DNA from: Pezicula radicicola
Lineage: Eukaryota; Ascomycota; Leotiomycetes; Helotiales; Dermateaceae
Reading direction: 5' to 3'
DNA length: 64,000 nt
Assembly (NCBI GenBank): GCA_003008705.1
Contig: PDUO01000044.1
Location: 64,004-128,003 of the forward strand
In this document: positions 55,101 to 64,000 of the stretch, piece by piece
Layout of the letters: the number at the start of each line of letters is the position of its first letter
How positions within the stretch are numbered: the first letter of the stretch is position 1
Notes under the pieces: model-generated
Database searches by the model: none
What the model was told of the DNA's origin: nothing
The model's input: the letters and a program-made list of their open reading frames with translations, nothing else
Position numbers and translations under genes: made by a program

Positions 55101-56895
55101 TTCTTCAATCCGGTTTCTATCGTTTTCCACGTAAGTTGATCCTCAAATCTTTGGCACACAATGAAGCTAACAGAATAATAGAGGCTTAGGTCCAGATTTG
55201 GGCGAACGGCAACGGCCGAAACAACGGGCTATACATCTCATTCTTGTTTGTATTTGCTTGCGGGAAATGGTTGGCGAACTTAACGGGCTCATCGTTTGTA
55301 GAACCCCATCTCCTTATGTATGTAGATATTAACTAATTTGGACTAGGTACTTTTGGCTCAAGATGGTTCCAGGAGCAGGAACAAGACTCCATTCTATCTT
55401 ACTATCGACAATAATGCTTGCTCCACTTTCGTATCATTCAAACACAGATTCTGGCATTACGCTCAATAGATTTAGTCAAGATATGACAATCATTGACTCT
55501 AATCTACCTATGGCAACATTACCCATGGTTATGATGATATTTGTGAATCTCTGGAGTTTCGGGTATATCATATACGGAGCCTATTACCTAGCCGCCTTCA
55601 TGCCACTACTAATTGGAATCCTCTACGCCATCCAGAAAATATATCTACGAACGAGTCGACAATTACGATTCCTAGACCTTGAAATGAAATCGCCTCTCTT
55701 TACACACTTCTCCGAAACGTTCGAGGGACTCGTAACCATTCGAGCTTTCGGATGGCAGCAGAATTTTCAGAATGCTCTCTTGGATAAACTGGATATTTCA
55801 CAACGGCCATTCTATCTTATGTATTGTATTCAACGCTGGCTCAACTTCAGTCTCGATATGTTCGTAGCGGTTATCGCTGTTCTACTCGTTACTTTCGCCA
55901 CTCAGTTTCGACTGCATACATCAAGTACCGCAGTAAGCATTGCCCTGTTAAACATAATTAGTCTGAGCAGTGCACTCTCTGCAATCATTGCAATCTGGAC
56001 GTCACTGGAGACTTCAATTGGAGCAATTGCTCGAATCAAGCAATTGGAGAGCGACGTCAAGCCCGAAGAAGATGGGGAAGATATATTCTTTTCGCCTCCA
56101 ACAAACTGGCCAGCTTCTGGATCAATTGATATTGTGAATATTTCAGCAGCGTACAACGAAACTTCATCCTCGATTCTACATGATATCAATCTATCAATTA
56201 AACCTGGTGAAAAGATAGGCATCTGTGGTAGAACCGGCAGTGGAAAATCAAGTCTTGTTTCTATTCTATTCCGGTTACTACCCGCAACAAAGAACAGTAG
56301 CGGCACAGTTAATATCGATGGTCTCGATATTTCAAAAGTACCGAGGAAACTGTTACGTTCTTCAATCATTGCTATCCCACAAGAACCACTATTATTCTCT
56401 GGCGACGTTCGCTTCAATGCCGCACCAAGCTCTGCACCTTATCCCATCCACGAAGTCATTTCAAGTCAAAACTCCAACATCGTGGTAGACGATGAAGCTA
56501 TCATCTCCGCATTATCACTGGTCCAACTCTGGGACATAATCTCAGAACGAGGCGGTCTTTCCATCCCCATATCCACACTCGGACTTTCGCACGGTCAAAA
56601 ACAGCTCTTCTGTCTTGCGCGCGCTATTATCCGTAAGCAGAGCTCTAAGATATTGGTCTTGGATGAAGCGACTAGCTCGGTTGATAAACATACCGATGCT
56701 ATTATGAGAAGAGTCATCGGAGAAGAGTTTAGAGAACATACTGTTATTAGTGTTGCTCATCGGTTGAGTAGTCTAGTGGATTGTGATCGGATTGTTGTTA
56801 TGGATGCTGGTAGGATTGTGGAGGTTGGTAGTGTGGAGGTGTTGATGGAGAGGGATGGGGGGAGGTGGAGGGAGTTGTGGGATGCGCAGGTTTAG
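52189..56895 (+). pseudogene. ABCC (MRP-type) full ABC transporter with inactivating lesions
   Basis: Apparent exons are 52189-53271, 53320-54743, 54792-55130, 55190-55293 and 55347-56895. The layout is TMD0-TMD1-NBD1-TMD2-NBD2. NBD1 has Walker A GPVGSGKTS, signature LSGGQRQR and Walker B ILLLDDIFSALD, followed by ATHA. NBD2 has Walker A GRTGSGKSS, signature LSHGQKQ, Walker B ILVLDEATSSVD and SVAHRL. A TAA at 53158-53160 replaces the Gln expected in the conserved FKYSQ-x-FLLN stretch; reading continues in frame afterwards. Two frame breaks follow, at about 53570-53590 (between LLARQ and IIPIFLAVSS) and at the 55130/55190 junction, where phases do not match. Known relatives export glutathione conjugates or drugs; this copy should be dead if the lesions are real. 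Confidence 0.8.
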
Positions 56896-57976
56896 TGGTT
56901 GGGTAAGTAGTTTCTTGTGTTAAATTTACTTTCCTGTTTGATACCGGACAAACAGCTCTGTAAAATATTATTTTGATTGGGACTATATATCATAATATGT
57001 CAAGTGAGTTACTCAAATTAAGTAAGCTACTTAAATCTATTTCTTATATCTTAATAGATATAAATGCAAAATAATGCCTTACGAATCAATTATCACAGTA
57101 TTATAAACCAAAAGGGTATTGTATCTATAGAGGTACCCAATGAAATCAAATAGAATCTGATCTATTTAATTGCCAAAGAATCTGAGCATAGAGCAGTGAT
57201 ACTGCGAAGTTAGTAGCCAGATACCGTCTTCGGGGACATCACAGCATTTTTATAAAGAATGCCCCTCGACTACCATAGTTCAATCCCACAAGCGGCAACG
57301 GTTTTCATGCACCCATACTCAGACAGCTACCCACTGCTACCGACAGTCTGAGAGTTTAAGCTAGAGACTAATAGTGGAGGACATAACATGAAATCTTGTT
57401 CATTTTTGAAGGAAGATGCGAATGAATGAGTAGGGAAAGCCCGAACTCATTCACGCTTAGTCACCCTGTCTATAACCGAAAGCGTCACCGAATTGAGATG
57501 CCTCAATCATTGCTATTCGTCAATATCTTGAATTGACCGTTAAGCTACTGCGCCTTGCTTCTAAACACAATACTGACGAAAATGCACCAGAAATAAAGAT
57601 GCCACAACATAAACGATGACCGAACATTAACCCATTAACCGACAAAGCAGACAAGTTCATTCGAGTCTCGACTCTGTGACAAAGAACAAGCTAATGGCCT
57701 CAACAGCCTACAATGTATCGTGTAAGTAAAAAACCCCCCACTAGCAAATCTCGCGACTGCGAGAGAATTGAAAACGTGGATATAGATGGAAACACTCGAA
57801 TCAAGTCGTAGAACAAGATGGCGCTTCCATCCTGATGCTCATGGCCACTGAACAACAAACGTATTGTTAATTTGTGGATCCAAACCAGCTGCAAGTCCGG
57901 ACTTGGCAATGCCAGAAAGTTGACCTCGAAGCCGTGACCAGGGCGTTGTTAGAAAAATAGGAATCGCTACCTATTC
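56896..57976. other. intergenic region, no gene seen
   Basis: This 1.08 kb stretch contains AT-rich sequence from about 56940 to 57160 and the 3' side of the coiled-coil gene. The frame at 57700-57909 (minus) has no domain. Confidence 0.4.
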
Positions 57977-58433
57977 TCACAGGTGTCGCATCTTCCTCTC
58001 GATATTCCGTATTCTCCTCTCTCTCGAATCAACCTCCCTTTCAAAATTTCTCACATCCTGCCGATAGGCATCGAGCTCTCGCTTGGCCTCCTTCAGCTTT
58101 TCTTTCTCGGAATGAAGATCGTCTGCGAGCGACTTTTGATATGCTCTCCTCGCTTTCTCGGCTTCTTTCTTCGATGTCCGGGTCGAGAAGCTATCGACTG
58201 ATCCCACTACAGTCTCATCGTCGCTATCGTAGACCACAAAAATCTTTTTGTCAGGTTTATGGTCGGTTTTGTGGTGCGTAACGTATACGGGATTTACGGG
58301 ATTGTACGGTGCTTGGTATTGCGCACTATTGCAGATGTAGCAACTATAACGGATTAGCACCGAGAAAAATTAACTCATAAAGGCGAACTTACAACCCGAG
58401 AGGATAGTTGTGGAAACAAGTGTTTGTTGCCAT
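57977..58433 (-). CDS. small coiled-coil protein, unknown function
   Basis: Two exons (58433-58393, 58343-57977) give 135 residues. Exon 1 is only 41 bp and begins ATGGCAACAAACACTTG. The spliced N-terminus has three Cys and a His in CFHNYPLGFCYICNSAQ, suggesting a small metal-binding knuckle. An acidic DSDDETVVGSVDS stretch follows. From residue 70 on, the sequence is almost entirely charged and helical (KKEAEKARRAYQKSLADDLH, then EKEKLKEAKRELDAYRQ and further heptads), a predicted coiled coil to the C-terminus. No family recognised. Splicing and codon use support a real gene, but the product could be lineage-specific. Confidence 0.6.
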
Positions 58434-60594
58434 ACTATAAAGGATCTTTTGCAACGTAAGTGGGTCTGTGGTCTTGTTGGTATTGGTGTCTGGATCTTGA
58501 CTTTAGAGATTACGCCCAGAAGGAGTGCAGCCGTAAGCTTAAATAAAATAAGTAGTTCGAAGGGGCGAATGCTGTTGCAAAGAGGCGCACAGGTGATGGC
58601 AATCTGCTATCCAACCATGGTGAGCCATTTCGGTGTAGGCCACTCCGGTGACCTCTGAGTAGTTGTATATATAGCATACGTTCTCAGAAATGGACGGGGA
58701 TGAGTCAAATTAGAAGTGGTAAGAAGAGGACAGAAAGGGGCAGTAAGGAAGACTCAGCCCAACAAGGCAGCGGCTGCAAAACATCTGCCACATAGTGGTG
58801 CCCAACAGCGTCGCATAGCCACTAAATACTGGTGGTGACGCCACGCAGCGTGTCACCTCCATAGGCAGCTCATGGCTAGCGATGCAGGTACTGCAGAATG
58901 ATTTGCATAGGGAGCGTTCAACTGATTGAAGAGATAGAATATCGAACACCGATGACCGAGGCAAGCTGATGTAGCCCATATTCATAAAAGAATCTAGATA
59001 TATATTGAGCCACATATAATCTGCAACCCCGCCTTGCTGGCTGACTGTTAGCCAGCTTGGTCTGGGGGCCAAACATTTGCAGCAACAACCTAATCAGATT
59101 CGCTTGAATCAGCTGATCTTCTTTAGCAAAGCCGCCATTCTGTGCTAATACTCCGTTGGCACGAAGTACACTGTCCGATAAAAAAGACTTGGACGAAAGC
59201 GATAGCAGAAAACCAGGACAAAAAGAAATATAGATTTCTGGATGGTAGAAGTTGTAGTGCTTGCATCCCAGAATCCAATGTGGACATCATGGTGGTCGTC
59301 GACAAGGAACATACCCATAGTTGCCTAGCAGAAGCCTGAGGCTGTGTCGAGGACACACCGGGGTGGGAGTCAACAATACATAAATTCAACCACATGTGCT
59401 CCTTGAGGGGGTTGACCTCAATGCCACCAGAGTCTGCTGGAGGGTGTGTTCAGGTCGATATGGATGGTCTAGGCTACGACGCACTCCATCCTGGCATTCA
59501 ACATAAGGGAAATCAACTGTTTCGGCACAGATCGTGTGGTGGAAAACGCGTGGTTACCGTACGGAAAGCCCATGGTATCACTGAAATGCGAGGTTGCTAT
59601 CCTTTACAGCCGCAGCCTCGTCGATTGGGTCGTTGGTCTGGTGCTGACATGTCGGCCATCGTGGGACCTTGGCCGACAAGATGCTTATGTCGGATGATAT
59701 AGCCAAATTGTATCGTCACGACCATCTGTCGTCTGCATGCATTCTATCGGCAGCCATTGAGCTCTTGCATAGGCGCGAGTACCGCGAGAGACGTGCCCAG
59801 GATCGTGGATGCTAGCAGCATGGACGTTTTGATGGAGACGCTTTAGAGAATTTTGAAGGACGGAGGACTCGTTGCGAAGAAGAAGAAAAAGAAAAAGAAA
59901 AAGAAGACGAAGAATAAGAATAAGAAGGTAGTCTGAAGTGTGTGGTTGAAGATATACCAAGTCATTATTAGCATGAGTGGTTTTTATGGCCTGTGTACGG
60001 TTGCACTGATAGGACGCGGAAGAGTCAAGGAGCTCCGGTGTCTGATCACACCCATCACGTGCTTTCTCGCGCTTCAGCCCGGGCCGCTTGTTCGCTTGTG
60101 TCAACCGATGAAGTTTAAAATTTACGCTAACTAGATCGTGGAAAATTCGCCCGCCCAGGGTTGAACTTCCTGCTGTTCACCATATTATTCAGATACACCT
60201 GCACATCTCCCGACTGCCATCTCTCCCGTTCATACTTCTGTCCTTCCTCCTATTCCTTCTTTTCAAGTTTACTTTGAACATACTTGATTATCTCCGCCTG
60301 AGTCTTCTTCTGTCCTGGGACCTCGTTGAGCATCTCTTCTCTCCAATTTCCAGTCAACATTCCTCTCTTGGAAACACCTCGACCCATCCGTGAACGCGCT
60401 CGATATCCGTGACAGTACACGAATATCACCGAAGCCTCAACTGCCCTCGTTGAGATCTCTTCATCCCGACCCCCATCGCACAGCTACCGTATTCGAGTAG
60501 CGCACCTGTCAATCCCGCCACCTAATCACTTCTTCTCTAATTTGAGAGGTAGACAGCAAAAGTCTTCCTCAACTTCCCGATCTCTTCCGACACC
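58434..60594. other. intergenic region with purine-rich tract
   Basis: This 2.2 kb stretch precedes the G3BP-like gene. Overlapping frames on both strands at 58710-59072, 59123-59395, 59394-59702 and 59685-60104 are domain-free. A purine-only microsatellite-like run (AAGAAGAAAAAG...) occupies about 59877-59930. From 60170 to 60590 the sequence is pyrimidine-rich, as typical of a long 5' untranslated leader. Confidence 0.45.
59877..59930 (+). repeat. purine-rich simple repeat
   Basis: An almost uninterrupted A/G run is composed of GAA and AAAAAG units. It is low-complexity sequence with no coding role in view; on the opposite strand it is a CT tract. Confidence 0.7.
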
Positions 60595-62300
60595 ATGGCA
60601 ACCAACGGCAGCTACTCACAGAGCGGGACAGAACAGTACACAGCTACTACTGGTGCGACCGACTCCAACAATGCCAGCGCAGGTAACGGCGACCTTTCTA
60701 AGGATGAGGTTGGATGGTACTTTGTCGAGCAATACTACACCAACTTGAGCAAGGCCCCAGAGAAGCTACATGTGAGTGTGCAAAAACTGTATGGCAGAGT
60801 ACATTCACTAATGTTCTTTAGCTATTCTACGGAAAGCGCTCTCAATTCGTCTCTGGTCTTGAAGCAGAGGTTGCCCCCGTCTCCGTCGGTCGGCAGGTAA
60901 ATTTTGCTACGTAAATCACGAAGATATCACAGCTAACAAGGATAGGCCATTCAAGAACGTATCCGCGAGCTCGATTTCCAAGAATGCAAGGTCCGTGTCC
61001 TGAACGTCGATTCCCAAGCTTCCTTCGAGAACATCGTCATCCAAGTCATTGGTGAGATCTCCAACAAGTCCGCAGACCTGAAGAAGTTTGTTCAAACCTT
61101 TGTTCTTGCGCAACAACCTACCGGCTACTTTGTTCTCAACGATATCTTCCGATATATCAACGAAGAGGGTGAGGAGGAGGTCGAGGAGACATCTGCTCAG
61201 GAAGAAGCTCCATCAGCACCATTGGTTGAGGATGTTGAGATGCCAAAGGCGCAAGCCTCGGCTGAGGAGCCCGCTGCATTAGATGCTGGTGCTATTGACC
61301 TGAAGTTGGAGGAGTCAATTGAGTCCGAGGCTCCGGCTACCAACGGTACCCCTGTTCCTGAGACTGTCGAGGCGGAAGAGACTCCAGTTGAGGCCGCCGA
61401 GACCGAGGAAAAACCAGCTACCCCAGAGATCGCAGAGAAGGAGGCTGAGGAGGAGAATCTCAAGGAGCCAGAGATACCAAAGGAGCCTGTTGCTACTCCA
61501 GCCATTACACGCGCACCATCCACCACCACCAAGCCTGCCACTCCAGTACAGCCAGCTGCTCCTGCTAAACCCATGAGCTGGGCCAGCCGTGCCGCTGCCG
61601 CTGTTGTCGCAACTCCAAAGCCTGCTGTTCCTGCGCAAAAGACTGCAAGCCCTGCTGCCGCTACTCCTCGTGTTCCAGCTCCAGCTAGCACACCAGCCGC
61701 GAAGCCTGCTCCATCTACACCATCTGCTGAGACCACCACACCCAAGAAGGATGAGGAGGCCGCTGGATGGCAATCAGTTGGAGACAACGCCAAGCGACAA
61801 AACCGACCTCAATCCATTTCTACTCCACCTGAGAAGGAGGGTACTATGGGCTACGTCAAGTATGTTACTGAGAAGGTTGGCGAGCCTGAGTTGCGAGCTG
61901 CTTTGAGCGCTTTTGGCGAGCTCATCTACTTTGATATCAACCGCGGAAAGGTAAGCCTCCAATTACCATGGATGTGATTATAATGTATAACAATCTAACC
62001 TTAATCTAGAACTGCGCCTTTGTCGAGTACAAGGAGCCTGCTGGTTACCAAGCTGCTTTCGCTGCCAACCCACACAAGGTTGGTGGTGAGGATATCTACG
62101 TTGAGCCCCGCCGACCAAAGGCTGGTGCCTACGGAGGAAATGGTTACGCCGGAGGACGTGGAGGAATTGCTGGACGAGGTCGTGGTGGATTTGAGCAAGG
62201 TCGTGGCCCACCAAGCCAAGGCCGCGGTAACTTTGGAGGACAGAATCGTGGACGTGGAGGAGCTCCCCGAGGTCGAGGTGCTAGCCAAGCTGCTGCTTGA
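60595..62300 (+). CDS. G3BP/Nxt3-like stress-granule RNA-binding protein (NTF2-RRM-RGG)
   Basis: Exons 60595-60771, 60822-60896, 60946-61950 and 62010-62300 encode 515 residues. The NTF2-like domain (about residues 36-155) reads VGWYFVEQYYTNLS, then LFYGKRSQFVSG, IRELDFQECKVRVLNVDSQ and FVQTFVLAQQPTGYFVLNDIFRY. A long acidic and Ala/Pro/Thr-rich linker contains the conserved PMSWASRAAAA motif. The RRM (about 410-470) has GYVKYVTEKVGEPELRAALS and the RNP1-like NCAFVEYKEP. The tail is an RGG/GRG-rich box. G3BP-type proteins bind mRNA and the Ubp3 deubiquitinase and condense in stress granules; Bre5/Nxt3 are the yeast counterparts. Splice sites are all canonical, and the gene appears conserved and intact. 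Confidence 0.9.
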
Positions 62301-64000
62301 GTTCGCCCCAAACCGCCTATTTCCTTTCTCTCGAACGTCGACTCGGAATCTCATCCCCCAACAAACGAATACTCGACGATGTACCATACCTAGTCGCTCT
62401 TGGACTACCTTACGGCGCTCATGACACCTCAAAATCTCCTGTATTCTATCTCTATCCTTCTTTATCAACCCTTTTTTTCGTTTGTCATTTGTGGATCCAA
62501 AAGAAAAGTTCGGCACTATTCCAAGCGGGATGTTTTATGCGGATGGCGATGCGCTTTTGCATTTTCAAGGGAATGTATGGACGGATTGGTTGGGTCGCTC
62601 ATCTGACGAAGGAAGATTTATGCGTTGGTTTGGCATTGCGTTTGCTTTGGTCGTCGTGTGTCAATATTCCCCGTTTTCCTTACACTGCATAGCATCTTTC
62701 ATGACATCTTTTGATGTGTGTGGAGACGGGGGGTGGTGGTATGAATGATGGGTAATTTCGAAAGGGACGGGGAGAACAGTAAGGTGGATGAGATGGTAGA
62801 TGAAAACGACTTGATGGTTTCTGGCTTCAGCCGAACAACCTGTAATTATCACATCCTAACGTAGTAATGACAGTTTGTCTATTGAAGTCCGTCGGACGTG
62901 TCTGTTTTCCGTACTCCGAATGGCATCTTTGGATACGATTGAAGTTGTCTCCTGTTCGTTATACTTACTACTGATGCTTGAAGCATGAAGCCTCGACACT
63001 TATCGTCCTAGTGGCAACGTCATTGACTCTGTGGCCAATGTTCATTTTTAAGCTCTAGGCTCCTGCAACAAGTGCGACAAGGACTACTCAGCTCGCCCTC
63101 TTCCGCTGCCAGAAGTATCTCACGGGTCACAATACCCGGCTTCACCTCACCCTTAACCTACGACCATCCCGAACCGCCCCAACACGAACAAAGCGTCTCT
63201 GAGTCCGTCTCTACGAATGCCCACAACAGTAACATTAGAGTCATTGTCTAGACTTCCTGTATCTTTACTGAGTCATTCATCCACACTCAACTGGGGAAAT
63301 CCTGTTCAGGCGCCTGTGCTTGCTATCTCTAGTTAGCCATTTTTACCCCAGCCTGACTGACTCCAAAGAAACCGGGGGCAAACAGGTTTCTGACTCAAAA
63401 GAGTAAGTCAAGGTAACTGCTGATCTCGCTGATCACAATCCGAATGAGTGTCTACCCAGGGAGCAAGGGAGCAGAAGGGAAATCTGGGGAAATCCCATGA
63501 GCCTGGAATCTGGGGAACGTCCAGGAGACAGGCGGCCTTCGCATTCGGATATTCGGGGGGTTCGGATTTCGGATGTATGGACGATCCGTTCTTCATATTG
63601 TTGTGATGTGATTGATGGGATGTGCAGGCTTAGATTGGTGAGCGAGTCATTATGGAAGTCTATATGGAAGAGTGGGCGGGATTTGAGTTGAGATCATTGA
63701 CACTTTTTAGGGATTTCGGTTTATTCAAGGTTGTCGAGTTGATTACTGAAATTTCCCTTATTGTAGTTGCTGTGGCAGGAGGCAATGCCAGTGGAAGTCA
63801 TTCATTGAGTACTTGCTAACTAGTTACGATGCCAGATATACTTGTTCTAGGTTACCATGCCACTTAGACTTCATTCGCGCGGAGGAAAGTATCTACTTGC
63901 CAGAACTGGAGTAATTGGGACCTCAATAAAGTTGGGTCACCGTTGTTCTCGTCTTAATAGCCATGTTTTTGTCTTCCTCTTAGTTCTCACGGCTACAACT
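62301..64000. other. 3' region and unannotated window end
   Basis: No supported gene is seen in these 1.7 kb. The frames at 62297-62748 probably lie in the long 3' untranslated region of the G3BP-like gene. The frames at 63408-63691 overlap in antisense and show no domain. Confidence 0.4.

Noticed and set aside
59123..59702. Pair of opposing frames upstream of the G3BP-like gene
   Set aside because: No domain, no splice structure, and Cys/Ser-rich composition typical of non-coding translation.
61197..61793. Long antisense open frames across the G3BP-like gene
   Set aside because: They are shadows of the Ala/Pro/Thr-rich linker; the plus strand has matching domains and splice sites.
62297..62748. 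Forward frames after the G3BP-like stop codon
   Set aside because: They start inside the terminal exon or 3' untranslated region and show no homology.

Overview
The window is fungal nuclear DNA, most likely from a filamentous ascomycete. Nearly every gene carries short introns (about 45-120 bp) with GTAAGT/GTANGT donors and pyrimidine-plus-AG acceptors. The gene content is that of a plant-associated or plant-litter-degrading Pezizomycotina: a GH7 cellobiohydrolase and a GH5 endoglucanase with CBM1, a three-domain laccase with a DSGV tail, Zn2Cys6 regulator, Dal5-type MFS, DUF2985, DUF7730 and DUF6594 proteins, and Tc1-type transposon debris with RIP-like mutations. A leotiomycete (Helotiales) would fit, but that placement is inference.

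Layout. 1-10.6 kb: a DUF6594 fragment at the edge, a DUF2985 membrane protein (-), a six-exon sterol-type glycosyltransferase (+), a frame-broken SDR (+) and a Zn2Cys6 transcription factor (-). 10.7-12.6 kb: a gene-poor stretch with a MITE. 12.6-16.4 kb: an MFS transporter and a 2-oxoglutarate oxygenase, divergently arranged. 17-31.4 kb: a plant-polymer-degradation block with rhamnogalacturonan acetylesterase (+), GH5-CBM1 endoglucanase (-), GH7-CBM1 cellobiohydrolase (+), laccase (-), a small secreted protein (+) and a PNGase A-like protein (-), with two further MITEs. GH5 and GH7 share one divergent 1.8 kb promoter. 32.4-35.8 kb: a GH16 protein without a signal peptide and an App1-type DUF2183 phosphatase. 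35.8-39.8 kb: a repeat-rich gene desert holding a mutated FAD-monooxygenase pseudogene and a solo LTR. 39.8-48.7 kb: a PH-domain protein, a degenerate Tc1 element, a gene encoding two tandem SUMO domains fused in frame to the kinetochore subunit Nnf1, and a cytochrome b561 membrane protein. 49.9-56.9 kb: a DUF7730 gene, a DUF6594 C-terminal relic and a broken ABCC transporter. 57.9-62.3 kb: a small coiled-coil protein and a G3BP/Nxt3-type NTF2-RRM protein.

The most unusual item is the SUMO-SUMO-Nnf1 fusion (44133-45570, minus). Both SUMO units keep the terminal di-glycine and are interrupted by a phase-0 intron at the same domain position, which points to internal duplication. The second unit runs into the Nnf1 domain inside one uninterrupted exon. 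It resembles ubiquitin-ribosomal protein fusions in architecture, but uses SUMO and a MIND-complex subunit. A second theme is decay: the premature stops in the transposase, the FAD monooxygenase and the ABC transporter are all TAA/TAG codons compatible with CpA-to-TpA changes, as repeat-induced point mutation would produce. All exon boundaries were worked out by eye from splice consensus and frame continuity, and no search was run.
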